Shown in pieces: positions 1 through 9,224 of a stretch of 64,000 nt of DNA. Each line of letters starts with the position of its first letter. Within the stretch, counting starts at the first letter, position 1. Origin of the DNA: Cohnella luojiensis (lineage in GTDB: Bacteria > Bacillota > Bacilli > Paenibacillales > Paenibacillaceae); the NCBI RefSeq assembly GCF_004564235.1, contig NZ_SOMN01000011.1, positions 62,001 through 126,000 of the forward strand. Direction: 5' to 3'. The translations under genes were made by a program, and so were the position numbers. The notes beneath the pieces were generated by a model. The model ran no database searches, was not told where the DNA came from, and saw only the letters and a list, made by a program, of their open reading frames with translations.

Positions 1-510
1 AAAGATAAAGAAAAGGGCAAGAAAATCGTAGGTAAAGCGATGTTCGTTGACGCGGTTGCGGTCAGCGGCGGCGCCATGCTGGGTACGAGTACGGTAACGG
101 CATACGTGGAAAGCTCCGCGGGTATCGCCGAAGGCGGACGAAGCGGTTTGACCGCCGTATCGACGGGAGTATTTTTCCTCCTCGCGTTATTCTTGGCTCC
201 GGTTGCTTTGCTGGTTCCTTCGGCAGCTACAAGCGCGGCGTTGATCATCGTCGGCGTATTGATGCTCCAATCGGTCAAAGAAATCGACTTCTCCGACTAT
301 GTCGTCGGCATTCCGGCTTTCTTGACGATCGCCCTTATGCCTTTCACTTACAATATCGCGAACGGTATTTCCTTCGGTATCGTTTCCTACGTATTGCTTG
401 CATTCGTGGCGAACCTTGCCGGAGACAAGAAACATCGGATTCACTGGCTGATGTGGGTGTTGTTCTTCATCGTTATCGCCCGCTACGCATTCGTCGGTTC
501 GCAGGGCTAA
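1..510 (+). CDS. pbuG: NCS2/AzgA-type purine (guanine-hypoxanthine) permease, C-terminal part
   Basis: The reading frame is open from the first base, so only the C-terminal ~169 residues are present. The visible part carries the family segment DAVAVSGGAMLGTSTVTAYV and continues ESSAGIAEGGRSGL, which in AzgA/PbuG permeases forms the substrate-binding region. Several hydrophobic membrane helices follow, ending in a short cytoplasmic tail. In this family the protein is a proton symporter importing guanine or hypoxanthine. Its position just ahead of a purine riboswitch and the pur operon fits salvage and synthesis being neighbours. A strong terminator follows, so it is transcribed separately from purE. 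The exact substrate (PbuG versus PbuO type) cannot be told from this fragment. Confidence 0.9.
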   Translation, partial: KDKEKGKKIVGKAMFVDAVAVSGGAMLGTSTVTAYVESSAGIAEGGRSGLTAVSTGVFFLLALFLAPVALLVPSAATSAALIIVGVLMLQSVKEIDFSDYVVGIPAFLTIALMPFTYNIANGISFGIVSYVLLAFVANLAGDKKHRIHWLMWVLFFIVIARYAFVGSQG

Positions 511-550
511 TTCCTTCGCGCGTATGAGCTGAAAAGCTCATGGCATAAAT

Positions 551-597
551 CAACCCCGCTTCACTTCCGGGTATCGGAGGTGGGGCGGGGTTTTCCA
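551..597 (+). terminator. Rho-independent terminator after purine permease
   Basis: A long stem (AACCCCGC at 552 pairing with GCGGGGTT ending at 592, extended inward by TTCAC/GTGGG and TTCC/GGAG) is followed by a short T-rich run. It separates the permease from the pur operon. Confidence 0.85.
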
Positions 598-649
598 TTT
601 TCGTTCCTCTTCGCCATCGCAAAGCAGAATGACAACCAAAATTGTGTCA

Positions 650-694
650 AAATCCGAACATTAATATTTCATGACTACCAAAGCGTTCGTCTTT
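650..694 (+). promoter_or_regulatory. Tandem inverted PurBoxes (PurR operator)
   Basis: Bases 650-662 read AAATCCGAACATT, an exact match to the PurBox consensus AWWWCCGAACWWT of the Bacillus purine repressor PurR. A weaker inverted box lies at 682-694; its reverse complement contains ACGAAC and matches 9 of 13 positions. The gap of about 19 bp is close to the 16-17 bp usual between paired PurBoxes. The site lies just upstream of the -35 of the pur promoter, as expected for repression relieved by PRPP. Confidence 0.8.
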
Positions 695-696
695 GT

Positions 697-726
697 TTGA
701 CAATCCAACCGGGTCTAGGGTAAACT
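697..726 (+). promoter_or_regulatory. SigA-type promoter of the pur operon
   Basis: A perfect -35 TTGACA (697-702) is followed after 18 bp by TAAACT (721-726), a 4/6 match to TATAAT. Transcription would start near 733, giving a ~290-nt leader that contains the purine riboswitch. Confidence 0.65.
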
Positions 727-772
727 TAGAAGCGTCATAAAAGCATTTGCTAGCCTTACGAGGCAAGGCTTA

Positions 773-842
773 ATGCGCGTATAAGTCGGGAATCGGCCCG
801 AACGTCTCTACCCGGAAACCCTAATTTCCGGACTACGCGGAA
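773..842 (+). promoter_or_regulatory. Guanine-class purine riboswitch aptamer
   Basis: P1 is CGCGTA (776-781) paired with TACGCG (834-839). P2 is a GGG/CCC stem around ATCGG. The conserved junction GTCTCTACC is present, and P3 is CCGGAAA/TTTCCGG. The specificity base corresponding to position 74 is C (in GGACTACG), so guanine or hypoxanthine rather than adenine should be the ligand. It precedes purE, as in Bacillus, and should lower pur operon expression when purines are plentiful. Confidence 0.93.
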
Positions 843-935
843 ATCGTCAAGACACCTATATGGAAGCGCGGACCATCCCAGGTTCGGGCTTCCTCTTGTC
901 GCCGTTGCGCGGTAGGTATCCGTAGTAGAGATTTG

Positions 936-981
936 AAGGCCGAATGGGGAATACTAACTGTATTCCCAGCGGCCTTTTTTT
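936..981 (+). terminator. Terminator of the purE riboswitch expression platform
   Basis: AAGGCCG at 936 pairs with CGGCCTT near 970-976, with inner arms GGGAATA/TATTCCC, followed by a run of Ts. It lies about 95 nt after the aptamer, a longer gap than usual, and 40 bp before purE. The sequence between (843-935) has further complementarity, including CTACG (833-837) to CGTAG (921-925), that could mediate switching; I could not fully resolve the antiterminator. Confidence 0.85.
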
Positions 982-1022
982 ATTGCGGGAAGCAAAGATT
1001 GCAACTGGGGAAGGGTGGAACC

Positions 1023-1511
1023 ATGTCATCACTTGTCGGCGTCATCATGGGAAGCACGTCGGATTGGGAAACGATGAAGAAAGCGTGCGACGTGTTGGAG
1101 GAGCTAAACATTCCGTACGAGAAAAAAGTCGTTTCCGCGCATCGGACGCCGGATCTGATGTTTGAATATGCTGAATCCGCCGCTTCGCGCGGCTTGAAAG
1201 TGATCATCGCGGGAGCAGGGGGCGCAGCCCACCTTCCGGGTATGGTCGCAGCCAAAACCGTTCTGCCCGTAATCGGAGTGCCTGTTCAGTCCAAAGCTCT
1301 GAACGGGCTTGATTCGTTACTGTCGATCGTACAGATGCCAGGTGGTATCCCCGTTGCTACGGTCGCCATCGGAACGGCCGGAGCCACGAACGCGGGATTG
1401 CTTGCGGCGCAAATGATCGGTTCGTTCGATCCTGAAGTACAAGCTCGCGTCTCGGCGCGTCGTGACAGAATTACGCAAGACGTTCTGGATAATGCGGAGT
1501 TGCCATCATGA
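1023..1511 (+). CDS. purE: N5-carboxyaminoimidazole ribonucleotide mutase PurE
   Basis: 162 aa. It interconverts N5-CAIR and CAIR in de novo purine synthesis (class I PurE, cytoplasmic octamer). The N-terminal [13 protein letters not shown] holds the substrate-binding GSxSDW motif; VSAHRTPD and [12 protein letters not shown] follow, all hallmarks of the family. The ATG at 1023 is chosen because it follows GAAGGG and gives the normal N-terminus [11 protein letters not shown]; an upstream in-frame extension would run through the attenuator hairpin. It is the first gene of the pur operon, and its TGA overlaps the purK start by 4 bases. Confidence 0.97.
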   Translation: MSSLVGVIMGSTSDWETMKKACDVLEELNIPYEKKVVSAHRTPDLMFEYAESAASRGLKVIIAGAGGAAHLPGMVAAKTVLPVIGVPVQSKALNGLDSLLSIVQMPGGIPVATVAIGTAGATNAGLLAAQMIGSFDPEVQARVSARRDRITQDVLDNAELPS

Positions 1512-2758
1512 TGGGCGACATTAAATTAGTAAGTCTATTCAACGGCGAAGGCGCGTTGTGCGATGATTTCGGTTGCGAGGTCGCAGAGCGCGAGGACGCG
1601 GCGGCAAGCCCTCGAACGATTTTGCCGGGAGCGACCGTCGGCTTACTGGGCGGGGGACAATTGGGTCGCATGCTGGCCCATGCCGGAAACCGGCTTGGGT
1701 ATCGATTCGTTACGCTGGATCCGACTCCGGATTCGCCTTGCGGCCAGACGGCAGCGCAGATCGTGGCCGCTTACGACGATGCCGACGCCGCCAGAGAGTT
1801 GGCTAGAAGATCGGACGTCATTACGTATGAATTCGAGAACGTAGACGCCGGGGTTGCCGCGATGTTGGAGAAGGAGTCTTATGTTCCGCAAGGGAGCTCG
1901 CTGCTCCATACGACCCAGCATCGTCTTCGCGAGAAGCGGGCGATCGAGGCGGCCGGCGTACAGGTTGCTCCCTACGCGGAGATCGTCAGCCTGGAAAACC
2001 TACGCGAGGCTGCGGCTTCCCTTGGATTGCCGGCCGTGCTTAAGACCGCAACCGGCGGTTATGATGGTAAGGGACAATGGGTGCTTCGCGCGGATGATGA
2101 GCTAGAACCTGCATGGAACGAGGCTAGTCGAAGCGGAACGCAGCTCGTGCTTGAGAAATTCATTGTTTTCGACAAGGAAATATCCGTGATTGCGGCGCGA
2201 AGCCCCTCGGGGGAAGTAAAAACCTTCCCGCCTGCGGAAAATATCCACGTTCATAATATATTGCACTTATCTATCGTGCCTGCCCGCATCGGGGCGGAGG
2301 TCATGAAGGAAGCCGAGAAGCTGGCCGTTTCAATAGCCGAGACGCTCGGCGTCGTCGGACTGATCGCTGTCGAGCTGTTCTTGACCGCAGACGGTCAATT
2401 GTTCGTTAACGAACTTGCTCCAAGGCCTCACAATTCCGGCCACTATACAATGGAAGCTTGCCGGACCTCGCAGTTCGAGCAGCATATCCGGGCAATCTGC
2501 AATCTTCCTCTTGGCGATCCGGCGCTTCTTACGCCGGTAGTAATGGCGAATATACTCGGAGAGCATATGGAGCCGTTGCTTGCTTGGATGGCGTCGCGCG
2601 ATGAGGCGGCGGAACGATTGGGCGTCGAGCCTAAGGTTCACCTGTACGGTAAAGCGGAAGCGAAACATAAACGCAAAATGGGTCACCTGAACGTGCTAGC
2701 CCCGAACGTGGAAGCGGCGCTGGAATGGATCTCCCAATCGAATATATGGAGGGTTTAA
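1508..2758 (+). CDS. purK: 5-(carboxyamino)imidazole ribonucleotide synthase PurK
   Basis: 416 aa. An ATP-grasp enzyme converting AIR, bicarbonate and ATP to N5-CAIR, the substrate of PurE. The family N-terminus [15 protein letters not shown] starts only near residue 43, so the protein has an N-terminal extension of ~38 residues compared with usual PurK (about 380 aa). [13 protein letters not shown] and the metal-binding ELFL.../[14 protein letters not shown] motifs are present. The start at 1508 overlaps the purE stop (ATGATG), which suggests translational coupling. An internal start nearer 1620 would need a non-ATG codon, so the extension is probably real but is unusual. Confidence 0.96.
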   Translation: MMGDIKLVSLFNGEGALCDDFGCEVAEREDAAASPRTILPGATVGLLGGGQLGRMLAHAGNRLGYRFVTLDPTPDSPCGQTAAQIVAAYDDADAARELARRSDVITYEFENVDAGVAAMLEKESYVPQGSSLLHTTQHRLREKRAIEAAGVQVAPYAEIVSLENLREAAASLGLPAVLKTATGGYDGKGQWVLRADDELEPAWNEASRSGTQLVLEKFIVFDKEISVIAARSPSGEVKTFPPAENIHVHNILHLSIVPARIGAEVMKEAEKLAVSIAETLGVVGLIAVELFLTADGQLFVNELAPRPHNSGHYTMEACRTSQFEQHIRAICNLPLGDPALLTPVVMANILGEHMEPLLAWMASRDEAAERLGVEPKVHLYGKAEAKHKRKMGHLNVLAPNVEAALEWISQSNIWRV

Positions 2759-2764
2759 ACCACG

Positions 2765-4060
2765 ATGTTAGAACGCTATAGCCGCCCCGAAATGCGGGCC
2801 ATCTGGACGGAAGAGAATAAATTCAAAGCATGGCTCGAGGTTGAATTGTGCGCTTGCGAGGCATGGGCGGAACTTGGCCATATTCCTCACGAGGATACGG
2901 TAGAGCTGCGCAAGAACGCGAAGTTCGACATCGACCGAATCAACGAGATCGAGTTGGAGACGCGCCATGACGTCATCGCCTTCACCCGCGCGGTATCCGA
3001 GAGCTTGGGGGCGGAGCGAAAATGGGTCCACTACGGACTGACTTCCACAGACGTAGTGGACACGGCTATGGGCTATCTGTTGCTGCAAGCGAATCGGATT
3101 CTTCGGCAAGACATCGAGAATTTCATCGGAATTCTGCGCGAGCAAGCGATCAAATATAAAGATACCCCGATGATGGGCCGTACGCATGGCGTACACGCGG
3201 AGCCGACGACGTTCGGGTTGAAGCTGGCTCTGTGGCATGAGGAAATGAAGCGGAATCTGGAGCGGTTCGAGCGTGCGGCGGACGGCGTTCAATTCGGGAA
3301 AATGTCGGGTGCGGTAGGCACTTACGCGAACATCGACCCGGCGGTGGAGGAGTTCGTATGCCGCAAGCTGGGCATTACGCCTGCTCCGATCTCGACGCAG
3401 ACGCTGCAGCGCGACCGTCATGCGGAATACATGGCGACGCTCGCTTTGATCGCGACTTCCATCGACAAGTTCGCGACGGAAATCCGCGGCTTGCAGAAGA
3501 GCGAGTTCCGCGAAGTGGAAGAACCGTTCGGCAAAGGCCAGAAAGGCTCGTCGGCAATGCCGCACAAGCGCAACCCGATCGGCTGCGAGAACATGAGCGG
3601 CTTGTCCCGAGTCATTCGCGGACATATGCTGACTGCTTACGAGAACGTTCCATTGTGGCATGAGCGCGATATCTCGCACTCCTCCGCCGAAAGAATTATT
3701 TTACCGGATGCGACTATGCTCCTGAACTATATGCTCAACCGTTTCGGCAACATCGTAAAAAACCTGACGGTGTTCCCGGAGAACATGAAACGCAACATGT
3801 CCCGTACGTACAATGTGCCTTTCTCCGGCCGGGTGATGACGAAGCTGATCGACAAGGGCTTCAGCCGCGAGCAAGCTTACGATACCGTTCAACCCCGCGC
3901 GATGCAGGCGTGGGAAGAACAGCGCGACTTCCGCGATATCGTAGAGTCGACGCCGGATTTCACGGACGTGCTGTCTAAGGAAGAAATCGCGGATTGCTTC
4001 GATCCGACTTGGCATCTGAAGCACGTTGGCACGATATTCGATCGGCTTGGATTGAAGTAG
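2765..4060 (+). CDS. purB: Adenylosuccinate lyase PurB
   Basis: 431 aa. Cleaves SAICAR to AICAR and adenylosuccinate to AMP, both releasing fumarate. The N-terminus [20 protein letters not shown] is typical of Bacillus Pur[10 protein letters not shown] and [12 protein letters not shown] supply active-site residues, and the signature [11 protein letters not shown] contains the flexible catalytic serine loop. The length is normal. It follows purK by 6 bp. A 346-bp repeat-filled gap, unusual inside a pur operon, separates it from purC. Confidence 0.98.
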   Translation: MLERYSRPEMRAIWTEENKFKAWLEVELCACEAWAELGHIPHEDTVELRKNAKFDIDRINEIELETRHDVIAFTRAVSESLGAERKWVHYGLTSTDVVDTAMGYLLLQANRILRQDIENFIGILREQAIKYKDTPMMGRTHGVHAEPTTFGLKLALWHEEMKRNLERFERAADGVQFGKMSGAVGTYANIDPAVEEFVCRKLGITPAPISTQTLQRDRHAEYMATLALIATSIDKFATEIRGLQKSEFREVEEPFGKGQKGSSAMPHKRNPIGCENMSGLSRVIRGHMLTAYENVPLWHERDISHSSAERIILPDATMLLNYMLNRFGNIVKNLTVFPENMKRNMSRTYNVPFSGRVMTKLIDKGFSREQAYDTVQPRAMQAWEEQRDFRDIVESTPDFTDVLSKEEIADCFDPTWHLKHVGTIFDRLGLK

Positions 4061-4078
4061 TGATAGAACGTAGCACCG

Positions 4079-4384
4079 AGCACCAAACGAGCATTTAAGT
4101 CCAATAAGTGGTCTTACAAAGCCGCATCCAGCATCAAACGAGCGTTTAAGTTCAGAAAGTGGTCTTACAGAGTCGCACTGAGCATCAAACGAGCATTTAG
4201 GTCCAGATAGTGGTCTTACAGAGTCGCACCGAGCATCAAACGAGGGTTTAAGTTCAGAAAGTGGTCTTACAGAGTCGCACCGAGCACCAAACGAGCATTT
4301 AAGTTCAGAAAGTGGTCTTATATCGTCGCGCCGAGCACCAAATGAGCATTTAAGTCCAGTAAGTGGCCTAACAGCAGAAAATGA
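4079..4384 (+). repeat. 51-bp tandem repeat array 1 (6 units), purB-purC gap
   Basis: Six consecutive units of exactly 51 bp. The consensus begins AGCACCAAACGAGCATTTAA and contains TAAGTCCA...TGGTCTTA, a short imperfect hairpin, then GCACCG. Units differ by several substitutions but no length changes. Because 51 is a multiple of three, the minus strand stays open through the array as a 17-residue repeat; I treat that frame as a by-product. The array fills almost the whole purB-purC gap and ends 22 bp before the purC start codon. Confidence 0.95.
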
Positions 4385-4406
4385 ATTTCGTGACAAGGAG
4401 GCAGAC

Positions 4407-5294
4407 ATGACTACCCAAGCTTTAGCTACGGCCGAAGGGCTCGTTAACGCCCCCTTGATTCATAAGGGCAAAGTCCGGGAGCTTTACGATCTCGGCGAAC
4501 ATTTACTGATCGTGGTGACGGATCGCATCTCCGCTTTCGATTATGTGTTGGACCCGCCGGTACCTGGAAAAGGCAGCGTGTTGAATGGCTTAAGCGCTTA
4601 TTGGTTCGAGCAAACGGCTGCGATTCAGCCTAATCATGTCGTGCACACCGAAGTGGCGTTACTAGGTGATATCGTGACCGATCCGGACAAGCTGGCCGGG
4701 CGCATCATGGTTAGCCGGAAGGCGAAGAGGATCGATATTGAGTGCGTCGTGCGAGGCTACATTACGGGCGGCGGTTGGCGGCAGTATCAAGGGAATGGCG
4801 AGGTTAACGGCATTTCGTTGCCGGAGGGCTTGCATAAGAACTCCAAGCTGGAGCAGCCGATCTTTACGCCCGCGGGCAAAAATGACGTCGGTCACGACGA
4901 GGACATTCCTTTCGAGGAGATGGCGCGCCGAGTCGGCAAGGAGCTGGCTGAGGGATTGCGAGCTCGCAGCCTGAAGCTGTACGAGTTCGGCAGGGACTAC
5001 TGCGCGAAACGCGGGATCATCCTTGCGGATTGCAAGTTCGAGTTTGGTTTGATCGATGGCGAAATCATTCTTATCGATGAATTGTTTACTCCGGACTCCT
5101 CGCGTTTCTGGGCGGAGGAGAATTATAAGCTAGACGTCGAGATCGATAGCATGGATAAAGAACCGGTGCGAGCGTATTTGGCCGGATCGGCTTGGGACAA
5201 GAACAGCCCCCCGCCGGCGTTGCCGGCCACGGTTGTCGAGGCGACAACGTCGAGGTACCGAGAAATCGCTCGCAGGCTGATGGAACAAAAGTGA
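4407..5294 (+). CDS. purC: Phosphoribosylaminoimidazole-succinocarboxamide synthase PurC
   Basis: 295 aa. Forms SAICAR from CAIR, aspartate and ATP. Family motifs are HKGKVRELYDLGEHLLIVVT with DRISAFDYVL near the N-terminus, VVRGYITGG, and LIDELFTPDSSRFW. At 295 residues it is longer than the ~240 aa Bacillus enzyme and nearer the longer SAICAR synthetase form. The start is supported by AAGGAGG 8 bp upstream. It is flanked on both sides by 51-bp repeat arrays. Confidence 0.97.
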   Translation: MTTQALATAEGLVNAPLIHKGKVRELYDLGEHLLIVVTDRISAFDYVLDPPVPGKGSVLNGLSAYWFEQTAAIQPNHVVHTEVALLGDIVTDPDKLAGRIMVSRKAKRIDIECVVRGYITGGGWRQYQGNGEVNGISLPEGLHKNSKLEQPIFTPAGKNDVGHDEDIPFEEMARRVGKELAEGLRARSLKLYEFGRDYCAKRGIILADCKFEFGLIDGEIILIDELFTPDSSRFWAEENYKLDVEIDSMDKEPVRAYLAGSAWDKNSPPPALPATVVEATTSRYREIARRLMEQK

Positions 5295-5316
5295 GGGTGC
5301 CTGCCGGAGTAACCCA

Positions 5317-5775
5317 ATAACGCACCTACAGTACGCTATTCCGCCGAACGAACGCCAAACGGAGCAAATAACGCACCTACAGTACGCTATTCCGCCGAAC
5401 GAACGCCAAACGGAGCAAATAACGTACCTACGGTACGTTATTCCGCCGAACGAACGCCAAACGGAGCAAATAACGCACCTACAGTACGCTATTCCGCCGA
5501 ACGAACGCCAAACGGAGCAAATAACGCACCTACAGTACGCTATTCCGCCGAACGAAAGCCAAACGGAGCAAATAACGCACCTACGGTACGCTATTCCGCC
5601 GAACGAACACCAAACGGAGCAAATAACGTACCTACAGTACGCTATTCCGCCGAACGAACGCCAAACGGAGCAAATAACGCACCTACAGTACGCTATTCCG
5701 CCGAACGAACACCAAACGGAGCAAATAACGCACCTACAGTACGCTATTCCGCTGAACGAACACCCATCAAACGAA
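5317..5775 (+). repeat. 51-bp tandem repeat array 2 (9 units), purC-purS gap
   Basis: Nine units of exactly 51 bp. Each starts ATAACGCACCTACAGTACGC, continues TATTCCGCCGAACGAAC and ends GCCAAACGGAGCAA. Each unit holds a hairpin of the type AATAACGTACC-TAC-GGTACGTTATT; unit 3 is a perfect 11-bp palindrome, and paired changes in other units mostly keep the arms. The linker CCAAACGGAGC resembles CCAAACGAGC of arrays 1 and 3. Confidence 0.96.
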
Positions 5776-5969
5776 ATAGCGGTACCAGGAACCGCTATTC
5801 GCAGAATTCCGTCCTGGATGAGCATTCCCGCCACCAATAGCGGAGGGAAAGATCAATAACAACCCAAGTCACACCATTCATCGCATGAAATAAGAGCTTC
5901 TAGGGTCGCTATTTTCGCACAGGAAGTTTTTCAACCCAGTCCATACCCCATACTCAGGAGGAACTCCCC
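5775..5969 (+). repeat. Residual palindromic units between array 2 and purS
   Basis: Directly after array 2 a different hairpin appears: AATAGCGGT (5775-5783) with ACCGCTATT (5791-5799), a perfect 9-bp stem. Further fragments of the same word follow (CAATAGCGGAGGG near 5836, GGTCGCTATTTT near 5906). These look like decayed single units of a related palindrome. No gene is visible here; the purS ribosome binding site (AGGAGG) lies at the end. Confidence 0.7.
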
Positions 5970-6212
5970 ATGAAAGCAAAGGTTTACGTGACGATTAAGC
6001 AGAACGTGCTCGACCCGCAAGGGAACGCGGTGCAAGGCGCGCTTCATACGCTTGGGTTTGGCGAAGTCGGCAAAGTGAGAATCGGCAAATACCTCGAGTT
6101 GGAACTGGATACGAACGATCGCGCGCAAGCGGAAGAAAAACTCAAAGTGATGTGCGAGAAGCTTCTGGCGAACACGGTCGTCGAAGATTATCGTTTCGAA
6201 TTGGAGGGCTGA
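5970..6212 (+). CDS. purS: Phosphoribosylformylglycinamidine synthase subunit PurS
   Basis: 80 aa. Small structural subunit bridging PurQ and PurL in the FGAM synthase complex of Gram-positive bacteria. The family pattern [20 protein letters not shown] and [16 protein letters not shown] is clear, and the length is normal. A good AGGAGG precedes the ATG. It lies 7 bp before purQ, and its genes are always adjacent in this operon type. Confidence 0.97.
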   Translation: MKAKVYVTIKQNVLDPQGNAVQGALHTLGFGEVGKVRIGKYLELELDTNDRAQAEEKLKVMCEKLLANTVVEDYRFELEG

Positions 6213-6219
6213 GGCGCTC

Positions 6220-6927
6220 ATGAAATTCGCTGTCCTAGTATTTCCGGGCTCCAACTGCGATATCGACTGCTACAAAGCGGTAGAGGATACGGTTGGGCAA
6301 TCCGTAGACTACGTTTTCCATACGGCAACCGACTTATCCGCGTATGATGCGATACTTGTTCCGGGAGGTTTCTCCTATGGGGACTATCTGCGTTGCGGCG
6401 CCATCGCGCAATTCGCTCCGGTCATGACGGAAGTTCGCAAAGCGGCCGAAGCCGGCAAGTTCATCCTAGGAATCTGCAACGGATTCCAAATCCTGACCGA
6501 AGCGGGACTGCTCCCGGGCGCGCTTATCCGCAACAACTCGCTGAAATTCCGTTGCCACCAAGTCGACCTCGTCGTCGAGAATGCGACTACGGCATTCACG
6601 AACGCTTATAAACAGGGCCAAGTCATCGATATCCCGATCGCTCATGGCGAGGGCAGCTACTTCGTGGACGATGAAACTTTAGCAAGCCTGAAGGCGAACA
6701 ATCAAATCGTTTTCCGCTATGCGGGCGATAATCCGAACGGCTCCGTAGAAAACATTGCCGGCGTATGCAACGAAGCGGGCAACGTGGTCGGAATGATGCC
6801 GCATCCCGAACGGGCGGTTAAAGACATCCTTGGATCCGATGACGGCGTGAAAATGTTCAAGTCCGTATTAAATGCATTTGTAACGCAGGCAAAGTCCGGC
6901 GCCGTTAACGGCGCTGGGGCCCGCTAA
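6220..6927 (+). CDS. purQ: Phosphoribosylformylglycinamidine synthase subunit PurQ
   Basis: 235 aa. Class I glutamine amidotransferase that delivers ammonia to PurL for conversion of FGAR to FGAM. The nucleophile cysteine is in GICNGFQIL; the catalytic His-Glu pair is in MPHPERA near the C-terminus; FPGSNCD is the usual N-terminal motif. Placed between purS and purL with short spacers (7 and 12 bp). Confidence 0.98.
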   Translation: MKFAVLVFPGSNCDIDCYKAVEDTVGQSVDYVFHTATDLSAYDAILVPGGFSYGDYLRCGAIAQFAPVMTEVRKAAEAGKFILGICNGFQILTEAGLLPGALIRNNSLKFRCHQVDLVVENATTAFTNAYKQGQVIDIPIAHGEGSYFVDDETLASLKANNQIVFRYAGDNPNGSVENIAGVCNEAGNVVGMMPHPERAVKDILGSDDGVKMFKSVLNAFVTQAKSGAVNGAGAR

Positions 6928-6939
6928 GGAGGGAACGAA

Positions 6940-9195
6940 ATGGCGCAGCAAGTATCCGTTAAGGAACCGACTGTCGAGCAAATCGCGGAACAGAAAATAT
7001 ATAAGCAATTCGGAGTGTCGGACAAAGAGTACGACCTCATCTGCGGCTTCATGGGCCGCAAACCGAACTACACGGAAATCGGCGTATTCAGCGTCATGTG
7101 GTCCGAGCATTGCGCGTACAAAAACTCGAAGCCGCTCTTGAGGCGTTTCCCGGTCACGGGACCTCGCGTCCTGATGGGACCGGGCGAAGGCGCGGGAATC
7201 GTCGACATCGGAGACAACCAAGCCGTGGTGTTCAAAATCGAATCCCACAACCATCCGTCGGCGATCGAGCCTTACCAAGGCGCTGCGACGGGCGTCGGCG
7301 GAATTATTCGCGATATTTTCTCCATGGGAGCTCGTCCGGTGGCGTTGCTGAATTCCTTGCGTTTCGGACGCCTCGAGAACGAACGCGTTCGTTACCTGTT
7401 CGAGCACGTGGTCAGCGGGATCGCGGGTTACGGAAACTGCATCGGGATTCCGACGGTTGCCGGAGAAGTCATGTTCGACGAGGCATACGAAGGCAATCCG
7501 CTCGTTAACGCAATGTGCGTAGGACTGATCGATCACGATAAAATCCAACGCGGAGTCGCCAAAGGTATCGGCAATCCGGTGTTCTACGTTGGTCCGGCCA
7601 CGGGCCGCGACGGTATCCACGGCGCAACGTTTGCATCCGAGGATTTGACCGCGGAATCCGAAGCGAAGCGCTCGGCCGTTCAAGTCGGCGATCCGTTCAT
7701 GGAGAAGCTGGTTATGGAAGCTACGCTCGAGCTTATCGATTCCGGCATCGTGCTCGGAATTCAAGATATGGGCGCGGCGGGATTGACTTGTTCGAGCGCG
7801 GAGATGGCAAGCAAAGCCGGCAACGGCATGGAGCTGTACCTCGACGAGGTTCCGCAGCGCGAAGAAGGCATGACGGCTTACGAGATGATGCTGTCCGAAT
7901 CGCAAGAGCGCATGCTGTTCGTGTGCGAGCCTCAGCACGAGGCGCAAGCGAAAGGGATTTTCGAGCGTTGGGGCCTCCACTGCGCGAAAGTGGGCAAGGT
8001 TTCGGACGATGGCCGCCTGAAATTGTTCCACAAGGGCGAGCTCGTCGGCGATATGCCGGTACACGCGCTGGTCGACGATTGCCCGATCTACGACAAACCG
8101 TCGCAAATTCCGGAATACTACTTGAAAAACGGATCCATCGATACGAACCGCTACGATCAAGTTCTCGACCTGAACGCCGCGCTGCAAAAAGTGCTGGCTT
8201 CTCCGTCGCTTGCGAGCAAAGAGTGGGTATATAACCAATACGATTACATGGTCCGCACGGAAACCGCCGTTCGTCCGGGTTCGGACGCGGCAGTCGTGAC
8301 GATTCGGGGCACGCGCAAAGGCTTGGCGATGACGACGGACTGCAATGGACGTTACGTGTATCTTGATCCTGAGGTTGGCGGACGTATCGCGGTCGCGGAA
8401 GCGGGACGCAACATCGTTTGCTCCGGCGCGGAACCTCTTGCGATCACGGACAACCTGAACTTCGGAAGCCCGGAGAAGCCGGAAATTTTCTGGCAGATGG
8501 AGAAAGCGGTAGACGGCATGGCTGAAGCTTGCCGCGTATTCGAAACTCCGGTAATCGGCGGTAACGTGTCGCTTTACAACGAGAACGCTCGCGGCGCGAT
8601 CTACCCGACGCCGGTCGTCGGCATGGTCGGACTCGTCCACGATACGGATCACATCACGACGCAAGAGTTCAAAGCCGAAGGCGACGTCATCTTCTTGCTT
8701 GGCGAGACGAAAGCGGAAATCGGCGGCAGCGAATTCCAATACGCGGTTCATGGCGTAACGGAAGGCCGTCCTCCCGAGCTTGACCTTGCGACGGAGAAAA
8801 AATTGCATGAGACCGTGCTAAGCGCGATTCAGCAAGGTCTAGTCGCTTCGGCGCATGACTTGTCCGAAGGCGGACTCGCAGCGGCTTTAGCGGAAGCAGG
8901 CTTTGGCCGCGGTCTTGGCGCCAACGTTGCGTTCGAGACGAATCTGCGCCCGGATATCGCGTTGTTCAGCGAATCGCAATCGCGCATCTTGCTCTCGGCT
9001 AAGCCGGAGCTAGCGGATAAGCTGGCAGTAGCTATTACGCTTGCGGGAGTTCCGCTCCAGCGTCTCGGTACGGTTGCCGGCGATCGCTTGAAAATCGATA
9101 TCGGCGGCCACGACGCGATCGACGCATCGGTTGCCGAGCTTCGCAAGGTTTGGAAGGAAGCTATTTCAAACCAAATGAACGGTAAGAAAGCATGA
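6940..9195 (+). CDS. purL: Phosphoribosylformylglycinamidine synthase subunit PurL
   Basis: 751 aa, the normal length for the small (Bacillus-type) PurL. ATP-dependent synthesis of FGAM from FGAR with ammonia from PurQ. Motifs include [48 protein letters not shown] and the C-terminal [15 protein letters not shown]. An AAGGAGGG precedes the ATG. Its TGA overlaps an ATG at 9192, but the real purF start is probably 30 bp further on. Confidence 0.98.
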   Translation: MAQQVSVKEPTVEQIAEQKIYKQFGVSDKEYDLICGFMGRKPNYTEIGVFSVMWSEHCAYKNSKPLLRRFPVTGPRVLMGPGEGAGIVDIGDNQAVVFKIESHNHPSAIEPYQGAATGVGGIIRDIFSMGARPVALLNSLRFGRLENERVRYLFEHVVSGIAGYGNCIGIPTVAGEVMFDEAYEGNPLVNAMCVGLIDHDKIQRGVAKGIGNPVFYVGPATGRDGIHGATFASEDLTAESEAKRSAVQVGDPFMEKLVMEATLELIDSGIVLGIQDMGAAGLTCSSAEMASKAGNGMELYLDEVPQREEGMTAYEMMLSESQERMLFVCEPQHEAQAKGIFERWGLHCAKVGKVSDDGRLKLFHKGELVGDMPVHALVDDCPIYDKPSQIPEYYLKNGSIDTNRYDQVLDLNAALQKVLASPSLASKEWVYNQYDYMVRTETAVRPGSDAAVVTIRGTRKGLAMTTDCNGRYVYLDPEVGGRIAVAEAGRNIVCSGAEPLAITDNLNFGSPEKPEIFWQMEKAVDGMAEACRVFETPVIGGNVSLYNENARGAIYPTPVVGMVGLVHDTDHITTQEFKAEGDVIFLLGETKAEIGGSEFQYAVHGVTEGRPPELDLATEKKLHETVLSAIQQGLVASAHDLSEGGLAAALAEAGFGRGLGANVAFETNLRPDIALFSESQSRILLSAKPELADKLAVAITLAGVPLQRLGTVAGDRLKIDIGGHDAIDASVAELRKVWKEAISNQMNGKKA

Positions 9196-9224
9196 CATCC
9201 AGTGTTGCGAACGGAGGGACAGCA

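Noticed and set aside
933..1022. N-terminal extension of PurE from a TTG at 933
   Set aside because: It would be translated from the attenuator hairpin; ATG 1023 has a ribosome site and gives the normal PurE start.
3701..4408. Minus-strand 235-codon open frame through array 1 with a 17-residue repeat
   Set aside because: The frame is open only because the unit length (51) is a multiple of three; it overlaps purB, has no ribosome site and no family resemblance.
4079..5775. CRISPR array
   Set aside because: The 51-bp units are direct tandem copies without unique spacers, and no cas genes are present.
5130..5837. Minus-strand open frame through array 2 (17-residue repeat ending SVWRSFGG)
   Set aside because: Same reason as for array 1; runs into purC antisense and lacks a ribosome site.
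6868..8808. Long minus-strand open frame (646 codons) opposite purL
   Set aside because: Antisense shadow of a high-GC third-position gene; Arg/His/Ala-rich with no motifs, while purL on the plus strand is unambiguous.
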